The position numbers were made by a program, and so were the translations under genes. Below are positions 13,101 to 22,880 of a DNA stretch of 64,000 nt, piece after piece. The stretch is taken from assembly GCF_029227915.1 (NCBI RefSeq), contig NC_079875.1, positions 39,639,201 through 39,703,200 of the forward strand, given 5' to 3'. Positions within the stretch are counted from its first letter, which is position 1. Every line of letters begins with the position of its first letter. Below the pieces are notes generated by a model. That model was not told the DNA's origin, ran no database searches, and was given only the letters and a program-made list of their open reading frames with translations. The stretch is from Hydractinia symbiolongicarpus. Taxonomy: Eukaryota > Cnidaria > Hydrozoa > Anthoathecata > Hydractiniidae.

Positions 13101-15843
13101 TGTATTTAGCGATATTTTTTTGATATTACTAGGTTGCATCGCTTTTAACAATAAAACGTTGACTGTGGGACTTAATTGAACTAACTTTGGACTGTGACCT
13201 AATAAATGTTATAAATGAGACAATTGGACTCCAAGAAATAACATTCTTCTTAATTTGGCGTGATTGCCGGAACACAGCGACTACACTGGGCTCTGTGGCA
13301 GCGCTTCAATTAAGAATTAAGATAAAAAAGTCATTTTTTTATTGCGGGACCAATCCTAGCCATTATCTCGCGATGAAGAAATAGCGGCAGTTTCAAAAAC
13401 TACATTTCATTGACTTTCTAACGGTGTCAGTCCGTTTGTGTTACAACGGTTGGGTCACATATTCGTACCAACAGGTCTTTAGCGATATTTTTCTGATATT
13501 ACTAGGTGGCATCGCTTTTAACAATGAAACGATTGACTGTGGGACTTAATTGAGCTAACTTTGGACTGTCACCTGATAAATGTGATAAATGAGACAATTG
13601 GACTCCAAGAAAAACCATTCTTGTTAATTTGACGTGATTGCCGGAACTCAGCGATTACACTGGGCACTGTGGTAGCGCTTCATTTAAAAATTAAGATACA
13701 AAAAGTCATTTTTTTATTGTGGGACCAATCCTAGCCGTTATCGCGCGCTAAAGAAATAGTGACAGTTTCAAGAACTACATTTCATTGACTTTCTAACGGT
13801 GTCAGTCCGTTTAAGTTACAACGGTTGGGTCACATATTCGTACCAACATGTATTTAGCGATATTTTTCTGATATTACTAGGTTGCATCGCTTTTAACTAT
13901 GAAACGATTGACTCTGGGACTTAATTGAGCTAACTTTGGACTGTCACCTGATAAATGTGATAAAGGAGACAATTGGACTCCAAGAAAAAACATTCTTCTT
14001 AATTTGACATGATTGCCGAAACTCAGCGATTACACTGGGCTCTGTGGTAGCGCTTCATTTAAGAATTATGATAAAAAAAGTCATTTTTTTATTGTGGGAC
14101 CAATCCTAGCCATTATCGCTCGCTGAGGAAATAGCGACAGTTTCAAAAACTACATTTCATTGACTTTCTAACGGTGTCAGTCCGTTTGAGTTTCAACGGT
14201 TGTGTCACTTATTCGTACCAACATGTATTTAGCGATATTTTTTTGATATTACTAGGTTGCATCGCTTTTAACAATGAAACATTGACTGTGGGACTTAATT
14301 GAACTAACTTTGCACTGTGACCTGATAAATGTGATAAATAAGACAATTGGACTCCAAGAAATAACATTCTTGTTAATTTGACGTGATTGCCGGAACTCAG
14401 CGATTACACTGGGCACTGTGGTAGCGCTTCATTTAAAATTTAAGCTAAAAAAAGTCATTTTTTTACTGTGGGACCTATCCTAGCCGCTAGCGCGCGTTGT
14501 AGAAAAAGCGACAGTTTTAAAAACTACATTTCATTGACTTTCTAACGGTGTCAGTCCGTTTGAGTTACAACGGTTGAGTCACATATTCGTACCAACATGT
14601 ATTTAGCGATATTTTTCTGATATTACTAGGTTGCATCGCTTTTAACAATAAAACGTTGACTGTGGGACTTAATTGAACTAACTTTGGACTGTGACCTAAT
14701 AAATGTTATAAATGAGACAATTGGACTCCAAGAAATAACATTCTTCTTAATTTGGCGTGATTGCCGGAACACAGCGACTACACTGGGCTCTGTGGCAGCG
14801 CTTCAATTAAGAATTAAGATAAAAAAGTCATTTTTTTATTGCGGGACCAATCCTAGCCATTATCTCGCGATGAAGAAATAGCGGCAGTTTCAAAAACTAC
14901 ATTTCATTGACTTTCTAACGGTGTCAGTCCGTTTGTGTTACAACGGTTGGGTCACATATTCGTACCAACAGGTCTTTAGCGATATTTTTCTGATATTACT
15001 AGGTGGCATCGCTTTTAACAATGAAACGATTGACTGTGGGACTTAATTGAGCTAACTTTGGACTGTCACCTGATAAATGTGATAAATGAGACAATTGGAC
15101 TCCAAGAAAAACCATTCTTGTTAATTTGACGTGATTGCCGGAACTCAGCGATTACACTGGGCACTGTGGTAGCGCTTCATTTAAAAATTAAGATACAAAA
15201 AGTCATTTTTTTATTGTGGGACCAATCCTAGCCGTTATCGCGCGCTAAAGAAATAGTGACAGTTTCAAGAACTACATTTCATTGACTTTCTAACGGTGTC
15301 AGTCCGTTTAAGTTACAACGGTTGGGTCACATATTCGTACCAACATGTATTTAGCGATATTTTTCTGATATTACTAGGTTGCATCGCTTTTAACTATGAA
15401 ACGATTGACTCTGGGACTTAATTGAGCTAACTTTGGACTGTCACCTGATAAATGTGATAAAGGAGACAATTGGACTCCAAGAAAAAACATTCTTCTTAAT
15501 TTGACATGATTGCCGAAACTCAGCGATTACACTGGGCTCTGTGGTAGCGCTTCATTTAAGAATTATGATAAAAAAAGTCATTTTTTTATTGTGGGACCAA
15601 TCCTAGCCATTATCGCTCGCTGAGGAAATAGCGACAGTTTCAAAAACTACATTTCATTGACTTTCTAACGGTGTCAGTCCGTTTGAGTTTCAACGGTTGT
15701 GTCACTTATTCGTACCAACATGTATTTAGCGATATTTTTTTGATATTACTAGGTTGCATCGCTTTTAACAATGAAACATTGACTGTGGGACTTAATTGAA
15801 CTAACTTTGCACTGTGACCTGATAAATGTGATAAATAAGACAA

Positions 15844-15854
15844 TTGGACTCCAA
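15844..15854. other. Short perfect dyad TTGGA-C-TCCAA, one per monomer
   Basis: Perfect 5-bp inverted repeat around a single C, shown here in the type C example. It is present in most monomers. Some carry an arm change: CAATTGCACTCC near 1625 and 9110, GGAATCC near 28205 and 30075, and GGACACC from 59.6 kb on. Loss of symmetry in whole subtypes argues against a strict requirement. Confidence 0.7.
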
Positions 15855-15943
15855 GAAATAACATTCTTGTTAATTTGACGTGATTGCCGGAACTCAGCGA
15901 TTACACTGGGCACTGTGGTAGCGCTTCATTTAAAAATTAAGCT

Positions 15944-15961
15944 AAAAAAAGTCATTTTTTT
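15944..15961. other. A7-GTCA-T7 element, one per monomer
   Basis: AAAAAAAGTCATTTTTTT: seven A and seven T flank GTCA. Types A and C carry A7; types B and D carry A5-A6, so run length varies with type. Opposed A/T tracts of this kind are known to stiffen or bend DNA and to disfavour nucleosomes, which would place one such site every 374 bp. That role is inferred. It is not read as a transcription terminator because nothing transcribed lies upstream. Confidence 0.65.
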
Positions 15962-16039
15962 ACTGTGGGACCTATCCTAGCCGCTAGCGCGCGTTGTAGA
16001 AAAAGCGACAGTTTTAAAAACTACATTTCATTGACTTTC

Positions 16040-16070
16040 TAACGGTGTCAGTCCGTTTGAGTTACAACGG
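16040..16070 (+). other. Alternating AACGG / CCGTT half-sites (Myb-like)
   Basis: In the type C example AACGG lies at 16041-16045, its reverse complement CCGTT at 16053-16057, and AACGG again at 16066-16070, with spacers of 7 and 8 bases. TAACGG and CAACGG both fit the animal Myb consensus YAACKG. The cluster lies in the most conserved part of the monomer and is retained in the 180-bp truncated copies. Some copies vary (AACAG near 3715 and 37776, AACGTTT near 11950 and 28045). Protein binding is inferred from motif match only. Confidence 0.6.
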
Positions 16071-16139
16071 TTGAGTCACATATTCGTACCAACATGTATT
16101 TAGCGATATTTTTCTGATATTACTAGGTTGCATCGCTTT

Positions 16140-19100
16140 TAACTATGAATCAATTGACTGTGGGACTTAATTGAGCTAACTTTGGACTGTCACCTGATAA
16201 ATGTGATAAAGGAGACAATTGGACTCCAAGAAAAAACATTCTTCTTAATTTGACATGATTGCCGAAACTCAGCGATTACACTGGGCTCTGTGGTAGCGCT
16301 TCATTTAGAAATTATGATTAAAAAAGTCATTTTTTTATTGTGGGACCAATCCTAGCCATTATCTCGCGCTGAAGAAATAGCGGCAGTTTCAAAAACTACA
16401 TTTCATTGACTTTCTAACGGTGTCAGTCCGTTTGACTTACAACGGTTGGGTCACATATTCGTACCAACATGTATTTAGCGATATTTTTCTGATATTACTA
16501 GGTTGCATCGCTTTTAACAATAAAACGATTGGCTGTGGGACTTAATTGAGCTAACTTTGGACTGTCACCTGATAAATGTGATAAATGAGACAATTGGACT
16601 CTAAGAAATTACATTCTTGTTAATTTGACGTTATTGCCGGAACTCAGCGGTTATACTGGGCACTGTGGTAGCGCTTCATTTAAGAATTATGATAAAAAAA
16701 GTCATTTTTTTATTGTGGGACCAATCCTAGCCATTATCGCGCGCTGAGGAAATAGCGACAGTTTCAAAAACTACATTTCATTGACTTTCTAACGGTGTCA
16801 GTCCGTTTGAGTTACAACGGTTGGGTCACATATTCGTACCAACATGTATTTAGCGATATTTTTCTGATATTACTAGGTTGCATCGCTTTTAACTATGAAA
16901 CGATTGACTGTGGGACTTAATTGAGGAAACTTTGGACTGTCACCTGATAAAAGTGATAAAGGAGACAATTGGACTCCAAGAAAAAACATTCTTCTTAATT
17001 TGACATGATTGCCGAAACTCAGCGATTACACTGGGCTCTGTGGTAACGATTCATTTAAGAATTATGATAAAAAAAGTCATTTTTTTATTGTGGGACCAAT
17101 CCTAGCCATCATCGCGCGCTGAGGAAATAGCGACAGTTTCAAAAACTACATTTCATTGACTTTCTAACGGTGTCAGTCAATTTGAGTTTCAACGGTTGTG
17201 TCACATATTCGTACCAACATGTATTTAGCGATATTTTTCTGATATTACTAGGTTGCATCGCTTTTAACTATGAATCAATTGACTGTGGGACTTAATTGAA
17301 CTAACTTTGGACTGTGACCTGCTAAATGTGATAAATAAGACAATTGGACTCCAAGAAAAAACATTCTTCTTAATTTCACATGATTGCCGAAACTCAGCGA
17401 TTACACTGGGTTCTGTTGTAGCGCTTCATTTAAGAATTATGATAAAAAAAGTCATTTTTTTATTGTGGGACCAATCCTAGCCATCATCGCGCGCTGAGGA
17501 AATAGCGACAGTTTCAAAAACTACATTTCATTGACTTTCTAACGGTGTCAGTCAATTTGAGTTTCAACGGTTGTGTCACATATTCGTACCAACATGTATT
17601 TAGCGATATTTTTTTGATATTACTAGGTTGCATCGCTTTTAACAATGAAACGTTGACTGTGGGACTTAATTGAACTAACTTTGCACTGTGACCTGATAAA
17701 TGTGATAAATAAGACAATTGGACTCCAAGAAATAACATTCTTGTTAATTTGACGTGATTGCCGGAACTCAGCGATTACACTGGGCACTGTGGTAGCGCTT
17801 CATTTAAAAATTAAGCTAAAAAAAGTCATTTTTTTACTGTGGGACCTATCCTAGCCGCTAGCGCGCGTTGTAGAAAAAGCGACAGTTTTAAAAACTACAT
17901 TTCATTGACTTTCTAACGGTGTCAGTCCGTTTGAGTTACAACGGTTGAGTCACATATTCGTACCAACATGTATTTAGCGATATTTTTCTGATATTACTAG
18001 GTTGCATCGCTTTTAACTATGAAACGATTGACTGTGGGACTTAATTGAGCTAACTTTGGACTGTCACCTGATAAATGTGATAAAGGAGACAATTGGACTC
18101 CAAGAAAAAACATTCTTCTTAATTTGACATGATTGCCGAAACTCAGCGATTACACTGGGCTCTGTGGTAGCGCTTCATTTAGAAATTATGATAAAAAAAG
18201 TCATTTTTTTATTGTGGGACCAATCCTAGCCATTATCTCGCGCTGAAGAAATAGCGGCAGTTTCAAAAACTACATTTCATTGACTTTCTAACGGTGTCAG
18301 TCCGTTTGACTTACAACGGTTGGGTCACATATTCGTACCAACATGTATTTAGCGATATTTTTCTGATATTACTAGGTTGCATCGCTTTTAACAATAAAAC
18401 GATTGGCTGTGGGACTTAATTGAGCTAACTTTGGACTGTCACCTGATAAATGTGATAAATGAGACAATTGGACTCTAAGAAATTACATTCTTGTTAATTT
18501 GACGTTATTGCCGGAACTCAGCGGTTATACTGGGCACTGTGGTAGCGCTTCATTTAAGAATTATGATAAAAAAAGTCATTTTTTTATTGTGGGACCAATC
18601 CTAGCCATTATCGCGCGCTGAGGAAATAGCGACAGTTTCAAAAACTACATTTCATTGACTTTCTAACGGTGTCAGTCAATTTGAGTTTCAACGGTTGTGT
18701 CACATATTCGTACCAACATGTATTTAGCGATATTTTTTTGATATTACTAGGTTGCATCGCTTTTAACAATGAAACGTTGACTGTGGGACTTAATTGAACT
18801 AACTTTGCACTGTGACCTGATAAATGTGATAAATAAGACAATTGGACTCCAAGAAATAACATTCTTGTTAATTTGACGTGATTGCCGGAACTCAGCGATT
18901 ACACTGGGCACTGTGGTAGCGCTTCATTTAAAAATTAAGCTAAAAAAAGTCATTTTTTTACTGTGGGACCTATCCTAGCCGCTAGCGCGCGTTGTAGAAA
19001 AAGCGACAGTTTTAAAAACTACATTTCATTGACTTTCTAACGGTGTCAGTCCGTTTGAGTTACAACGGTTGAGTCACATATTCGTACCAACATGTATTTA

Positions 19101-20910
19101 GCGATATTTTTCTGATATTACTAGGTTGCATCGCTTTTAACTATGAATCAATTGACTGTGGGACTTAATTGAACTAACTTTGGACTGTGACCTGCTAAAT
19201 GTGATAAATAAGACAATTGGACTCCAAGAAAAAACATTCTTCTTAATTTCACATGATTGCCGAAACTCAGCGATTACACTGGGTTCTGTTGTAGCGCTTC
19301 ATTTAAGAATTATGATAAAAAAAGTCATTTTTTTATTGTGGGACCAATCCTAGCCATCATCGCGCGCTGAGGAAATAGCGACAGTTTCAAAAACTACATT
19401 TCATTGACTTTCTAACGGTGTCAGTCAATTTGAGTTTCAACGGTTGTGTCACATATTCGTACCAACATGTATTTAGCGATATTTTTTTGATATTACTAGG
19501 TTGCATCGCTTTTAACAATGAAACGTTGACTGTGGGACTTAATTGAACTAACTTTGCACTGTGACCTGATAAATGTGATAAATAAGACAATTGGACTCCA
19601 AGAAATAACATTCTTGTTAATTTGACGTGATTGCCGGAACTCAGCGATTACACTGGGCACTGTGGTAGCGCTTCATTTAAAAATTAAGCTAAAAAAAGTC
19701 ATTTTTTTACTGTGGGACCTATCCTAGCCGCTAGCGCGCGTTGTAGAAAAAGCGACAGTTTTAAAAACTACATTTCATTGACTTTCTAACGGTGTCAGTC
19801 CGTTTGAGTTACAACGGTTGAGTCACATATTCGTACCAACATGTATTTAGCGATATTTTTCTGATATTACTAGGTTGCATCGCTTTTAACTATGAATCAA
19901 TTGACTGTGGGACTTAATTGAGCTAACTTTGGACTGTCACCTGATAAATGTGATAAAGGAGACAATTGGACTCCAAGAAAAAACATTCTTCTTAATTTGA
20001 CATGATTGCCGAAACTCAGCGATTACACTGGGCTCTGTGGTAGCGCTTCATTTAGAAATTATGATAAAAAAAGTCATTTTTTTATTGTGGGACCAATCCT
20101 AGCCATTATCTCGCGCTGAAGAAATAGCGGCAGTTTCAAAAACTACATTTCATTGACTTTCTAACGGTGTCAGTCCGTTTGACTTACAACGGTTGGGTCA
20201 CATATTCGTACCAACATGTATTTAGCGATATTTTTCTGATATTACTAGGTTGCATCGCTTTTAACAATAAAACGATTGGCTGTGGGACTTAATTGAGCTA
20301 ACTTTGGACTGTCACCTGATAAATGTGATAAATGAGACAATTGGACTCTAAGAAATTACATTCTTGTTAATTTGACGTTATTGCCGGAACTCAGCGGTTA
20401 TACTGGGCACTGTGGTAGCGCTTCATTCAAGAATTATGATAAAAAAAGTCATATTTTTATTGTGGGACCAATCCTAGCCATTATCGCGCGCTGAGGAAAT
20501 AGCGACAGTTTCAAAAACTACATTTCATTGACTTTCTAACGGTGCCAGTCCGTTTGAGTTTCAACAGTTGTGTCACATATTCGTACCAACATGTATTTAG
20601 CGATATTTTTCTGATATTACTAGGTTGCATCGCTTTTAACAATGAAACGTTGACTGTGGAACTTAATTGAACTAACTTAGGACAGTGACCTGATAAATGT
20701 GATAAATGAGACAATTGGACTCCAAAAAATAACATTCTTGTTAACTTGACGTGATTGCAGGAACTCAGCGATTACACTGGGCACTGTGGTAGCGCTTCAT
20801 TTAAAAATTAAGCTAAGAAAAGTCATTTTTTTTCTGTGGGACCTATCCTAGCCGTTAGCGCGCATTGAAGAAAAAGCGACAGGTTCAAAAACTACATTTC
20901 ATTGACTTTC
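16140..20910 (+). repeat. 5-monomer HOR, 1873 bp
   Basis: ATAAAACGATTGGC occurs at 16520, 18394 and 20267 (lags 1874 and 1873). TATGAATCAATTG before GAACTAAC occurs near 17271 and 19143. The CAGTCAATTTGAG monomers at 17514 and 19387 are identical over their conserved part. The unit reuses the 5.9-8.7 kb monomers but adds a type C copy with GCTAGCGCGCGTTGTAG and TTTTAAAAACTAC. A single-base change (TCATATTTTTATTG near 20448) marks the last copy. Confidence 0.78.
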
Positions 20911-21385
20911 TAACGTTATCATTCCGTTGGAGTTACAACGGTTGGGTCACATATTTGTTCCAACATGTATTTAGCGATATTTTTCTGATATTACTAGGTT
21001 GCATCGCTTTTAACTATGAAACGATTGACCGTGTTACTTAATTGAGCTAACTTTGGACTGTCACCTGATAAATGTGATAAAAGAGACAATTGCACTCCAA
21101 GAAAAAACATTCTTCTTAATTTGACATGATTGCCGAACCTCAGCGATTACACTGGGCTCTGTGGTAGCGCTTCATTTAAGAATTATGATAAAAAAAGTCA
21201 TTTTTTCATTGTGGGACCAATCCTAGCCATTATCCTGCGCTGAGGAAAAAGTGACAGTTTCAAAAACTACATTTCATTGACTTTCTAACGGTGTCAGTCC
21301 GTTTAAGTTTCAACGGTTGTGTCACATATTCGTACCAACATGTATTTAGCGATATTTTTTTGATATTACTAGGTTGCATCGCTTT
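20511..21385 (+). repeat. Dispersed copy of 8531-9405 (32-monomer lag)
   Basis: The two stretches share GGTGCCAGTCC, CAACAGTTGTGTC, AACTTAGGACAGTG, TTTCTGTGGGACC, AACGTTATCATTCCGTTGG, TTTGTTCCAACATG, CGTGTTACTTAATTG and CGTTTAAGTTTC at a constant lag of 11980 bp. Differences are few, for example GCCGG to GCAGG and GCGCGTTG to GCGCATTG, and GATCG to GACCG. The match ends inside a monomer near 21385, where type A sequence (CTATGAAACGATTGACTC) replaces the original. Confidence 0.82.
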
Positions 21386-21519
21386 TAACTATGAAACGAT
21401 TGACTCTGGGACTTAATTGAGCTAACTTTGGACTGTCACCTGATAAATGTGATAAAGGAGACAATTGGACTCCAAGAAAAAACATTCTTCTTAATTTGAC
21501 ATGATTGCCGAAACTCAGC

Positions 21520-22880
21520 GATTACACTGGGCACTGTGGTAGCGCTTCATTTAAAAATAAAGATACAAAAAGTCATTTTTTTATTGTGGGACCAATCCTA
21601 GCCGTTATCGCGCGCTAAAGAAATAGCGACAGTTTCAAGAACTACATTTCATTGACTTTCAAACGGTGTCAGTCCGTTTGAGTTACAACGTTTGGGTCAC
21701 ATATTCGTACCAACATGTATTTAGCGATATTTTTTTGATTTTACTAGGTTTCATCGCTTTTAACTATGAAACGATTGACTGTGGGACTTAATTGAGCTAA
21801 CTTTGGACTGTCACCTGATAAATGTGATAAAAGAGACAATTGGACTCCAAGAAAACACATTCTTCTTAATTTCACATGATTGCCGAAACTCAGCGATTAC
21901 ACTGGGCTCTGTGGTACCGCTTCATTTAAGAATTATGATAAAAAAAGCCATTTCTTTATTGTGGGACCAATCCTAGCCATTATCGCGCGCTGAGGAAATA
22001 GCGACAGTTTCAAAAATAACATTTCATTGACTTTCTAATGGTGTCAGTCCGTTTGAGTTTCAAGGTTGTGTCACATATTCGTACCAACATGTATTTAGCG
22101 ATATTTTTTTGATATTACTAGGTTGCATCGCTTTTAACAATAAAACGTTGACTGTGGGACTTAATTGAACTAACTTTGGACTGTGACCTAATAAATGTGA
22201 TAAATGAGACAATTGGACTCCAAGAAATAACATTCTTCTTAAATTGACGTGATTGCCGGAACTCAGCGACTACACTGGGCTCTGTGGCAGCGCTTCAATT
22301 AAGAATTAAGATAAAAAAGTCATTTTTTTATTGCGGGACCAATCCTAGCCATTATCTCGCGCTGAAGAAATAGCGGCAGTTTCAAAAACTACATTTCATT
22401 GACTTTCTAACTGTGTCAGTCCGTTTGTGTTACAACGGTTGGGTCACATATTCGTACCAACAGGTCTTTAGAGATATTTTTCTGATATTACTAGGTTGCA
22501 TCGCTTTTAACAATTAAACGATTGACTGTGGGACTTAATTGAGCTAACTTTGGACTGTCACCTGATAAATGTGATAAAAGAGACAATTGCACTCCAAGAA
22601 AAAACATTCTTCTTAATTTGACATGATTGCCGAACCTCAGCGACTACACTGGGCTCTGTGGCAGCGCTTCAATTAAGAATTAAGATAAAAAAGACATTTT
22701 TTTATTGCGGGACCAATCCTAGCCATTATCTCGCGCTGAAGAAATAACGGCAGTTTCAAAAACTACATTTCATTGACTTTCTAACGGTGTCAGTCCGTTT
22801 GAGTTTCAACGGTTGTGTCACATATTCGTACCAACAGGTCTTTAGCGATATTTTTCTGATATTACTAGGTTGCATCGCTT
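21520..22880 (+). repeat. Mosaic of 11.8-12.4 kb and 10.9-11.3 kb sequence
   Basis: From about 21520 to 22190 the sequence follows 11.79-12.45 kb at a lag of 9737 bp (AACGTTTGGG, GATTTTACTAGG, AATGGTGTCAG). Near 22195 it switches to the pattern of 10.93-11.3 kb (GACCTAATAAATGTGATAA, TTCTTAAATTGACG, CAACAGGTCTTTAG, ACAATTAAACGATTG). A further mixed monomer near 22630 joins GCCGAACCTCAGCG to GACTACACTGGG. These are visible recombination joints. Confidence 0.7.

Larger units (their letters stand above)
15718..16091 (+). repeat. Reference monomer, type C (374 bp)
   Basis: Example of type C. Its sites are CAATGAAAC-TTG, GAACTAAC, GTGACC, AAATAAGAC, GAAATAACATTCTTGTT, GACGTGATTGCCGG, GGGCACTG, AAAAATTAAGCTAAAAAAAG, CTGTGGGACCTATCC, GCTAGCGCGCGTTG and AGAAAAAGCGACAG. 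It contains 15 CpG dinucleotides. Type C recurs as neighbours of type A or D in the 4- and 5-monomer HORs and is common from 40 to 50 kb. Confidence 0.8.
13100..16140 (+). repeat. 4-monomer HOR, 1497 bp, two copies
   Basis: 13187 and 14684 mark the same position in two successive units; both carry GACCTAATAAATGTTATAA, GGCGTGATTGCCGGAAC, CAACAGGTCTTTAGCG, TAGGTGGCATCGC, GACTCTGGGAC and GTCACTTATTCG. The units agree almost base for base; one visible difference is TTTAAAATTTAAGC (14430s) against TTTAAAAATTAAGC. Order is B, D, A, C. A third copy lies at about 22880-24380. Confidence 0.82.

Noticed and set aside
15944-15961. Transcription terminator (A7-GTCA-T7 with T run)
   Set aside because: There is no GC stem, no upstream gene, and the element recurs in every monomer; a structural A/T tract is the simpler reading.
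15718-16091. Monomer derived from an ancestral dimer of about 187 bp
   Set aside because: GATATTACTAGG-GCATCGCTTTTA and GATTACACTGGG-AGCGCTTCATTTA look faintly alike, but they are about 157 rather than 187 bases apart and the rest of the halves do not align by eye. A self-alignment of the consensus would settle it.
16081-16100. CENP-B box in ATTCGTACCAACATGTA
   Set aside because: It fits the first half of the box (TTCG, four bases, A) but has ATGT where CGGG is required. No other match to the full pattern was seen in the monomer.
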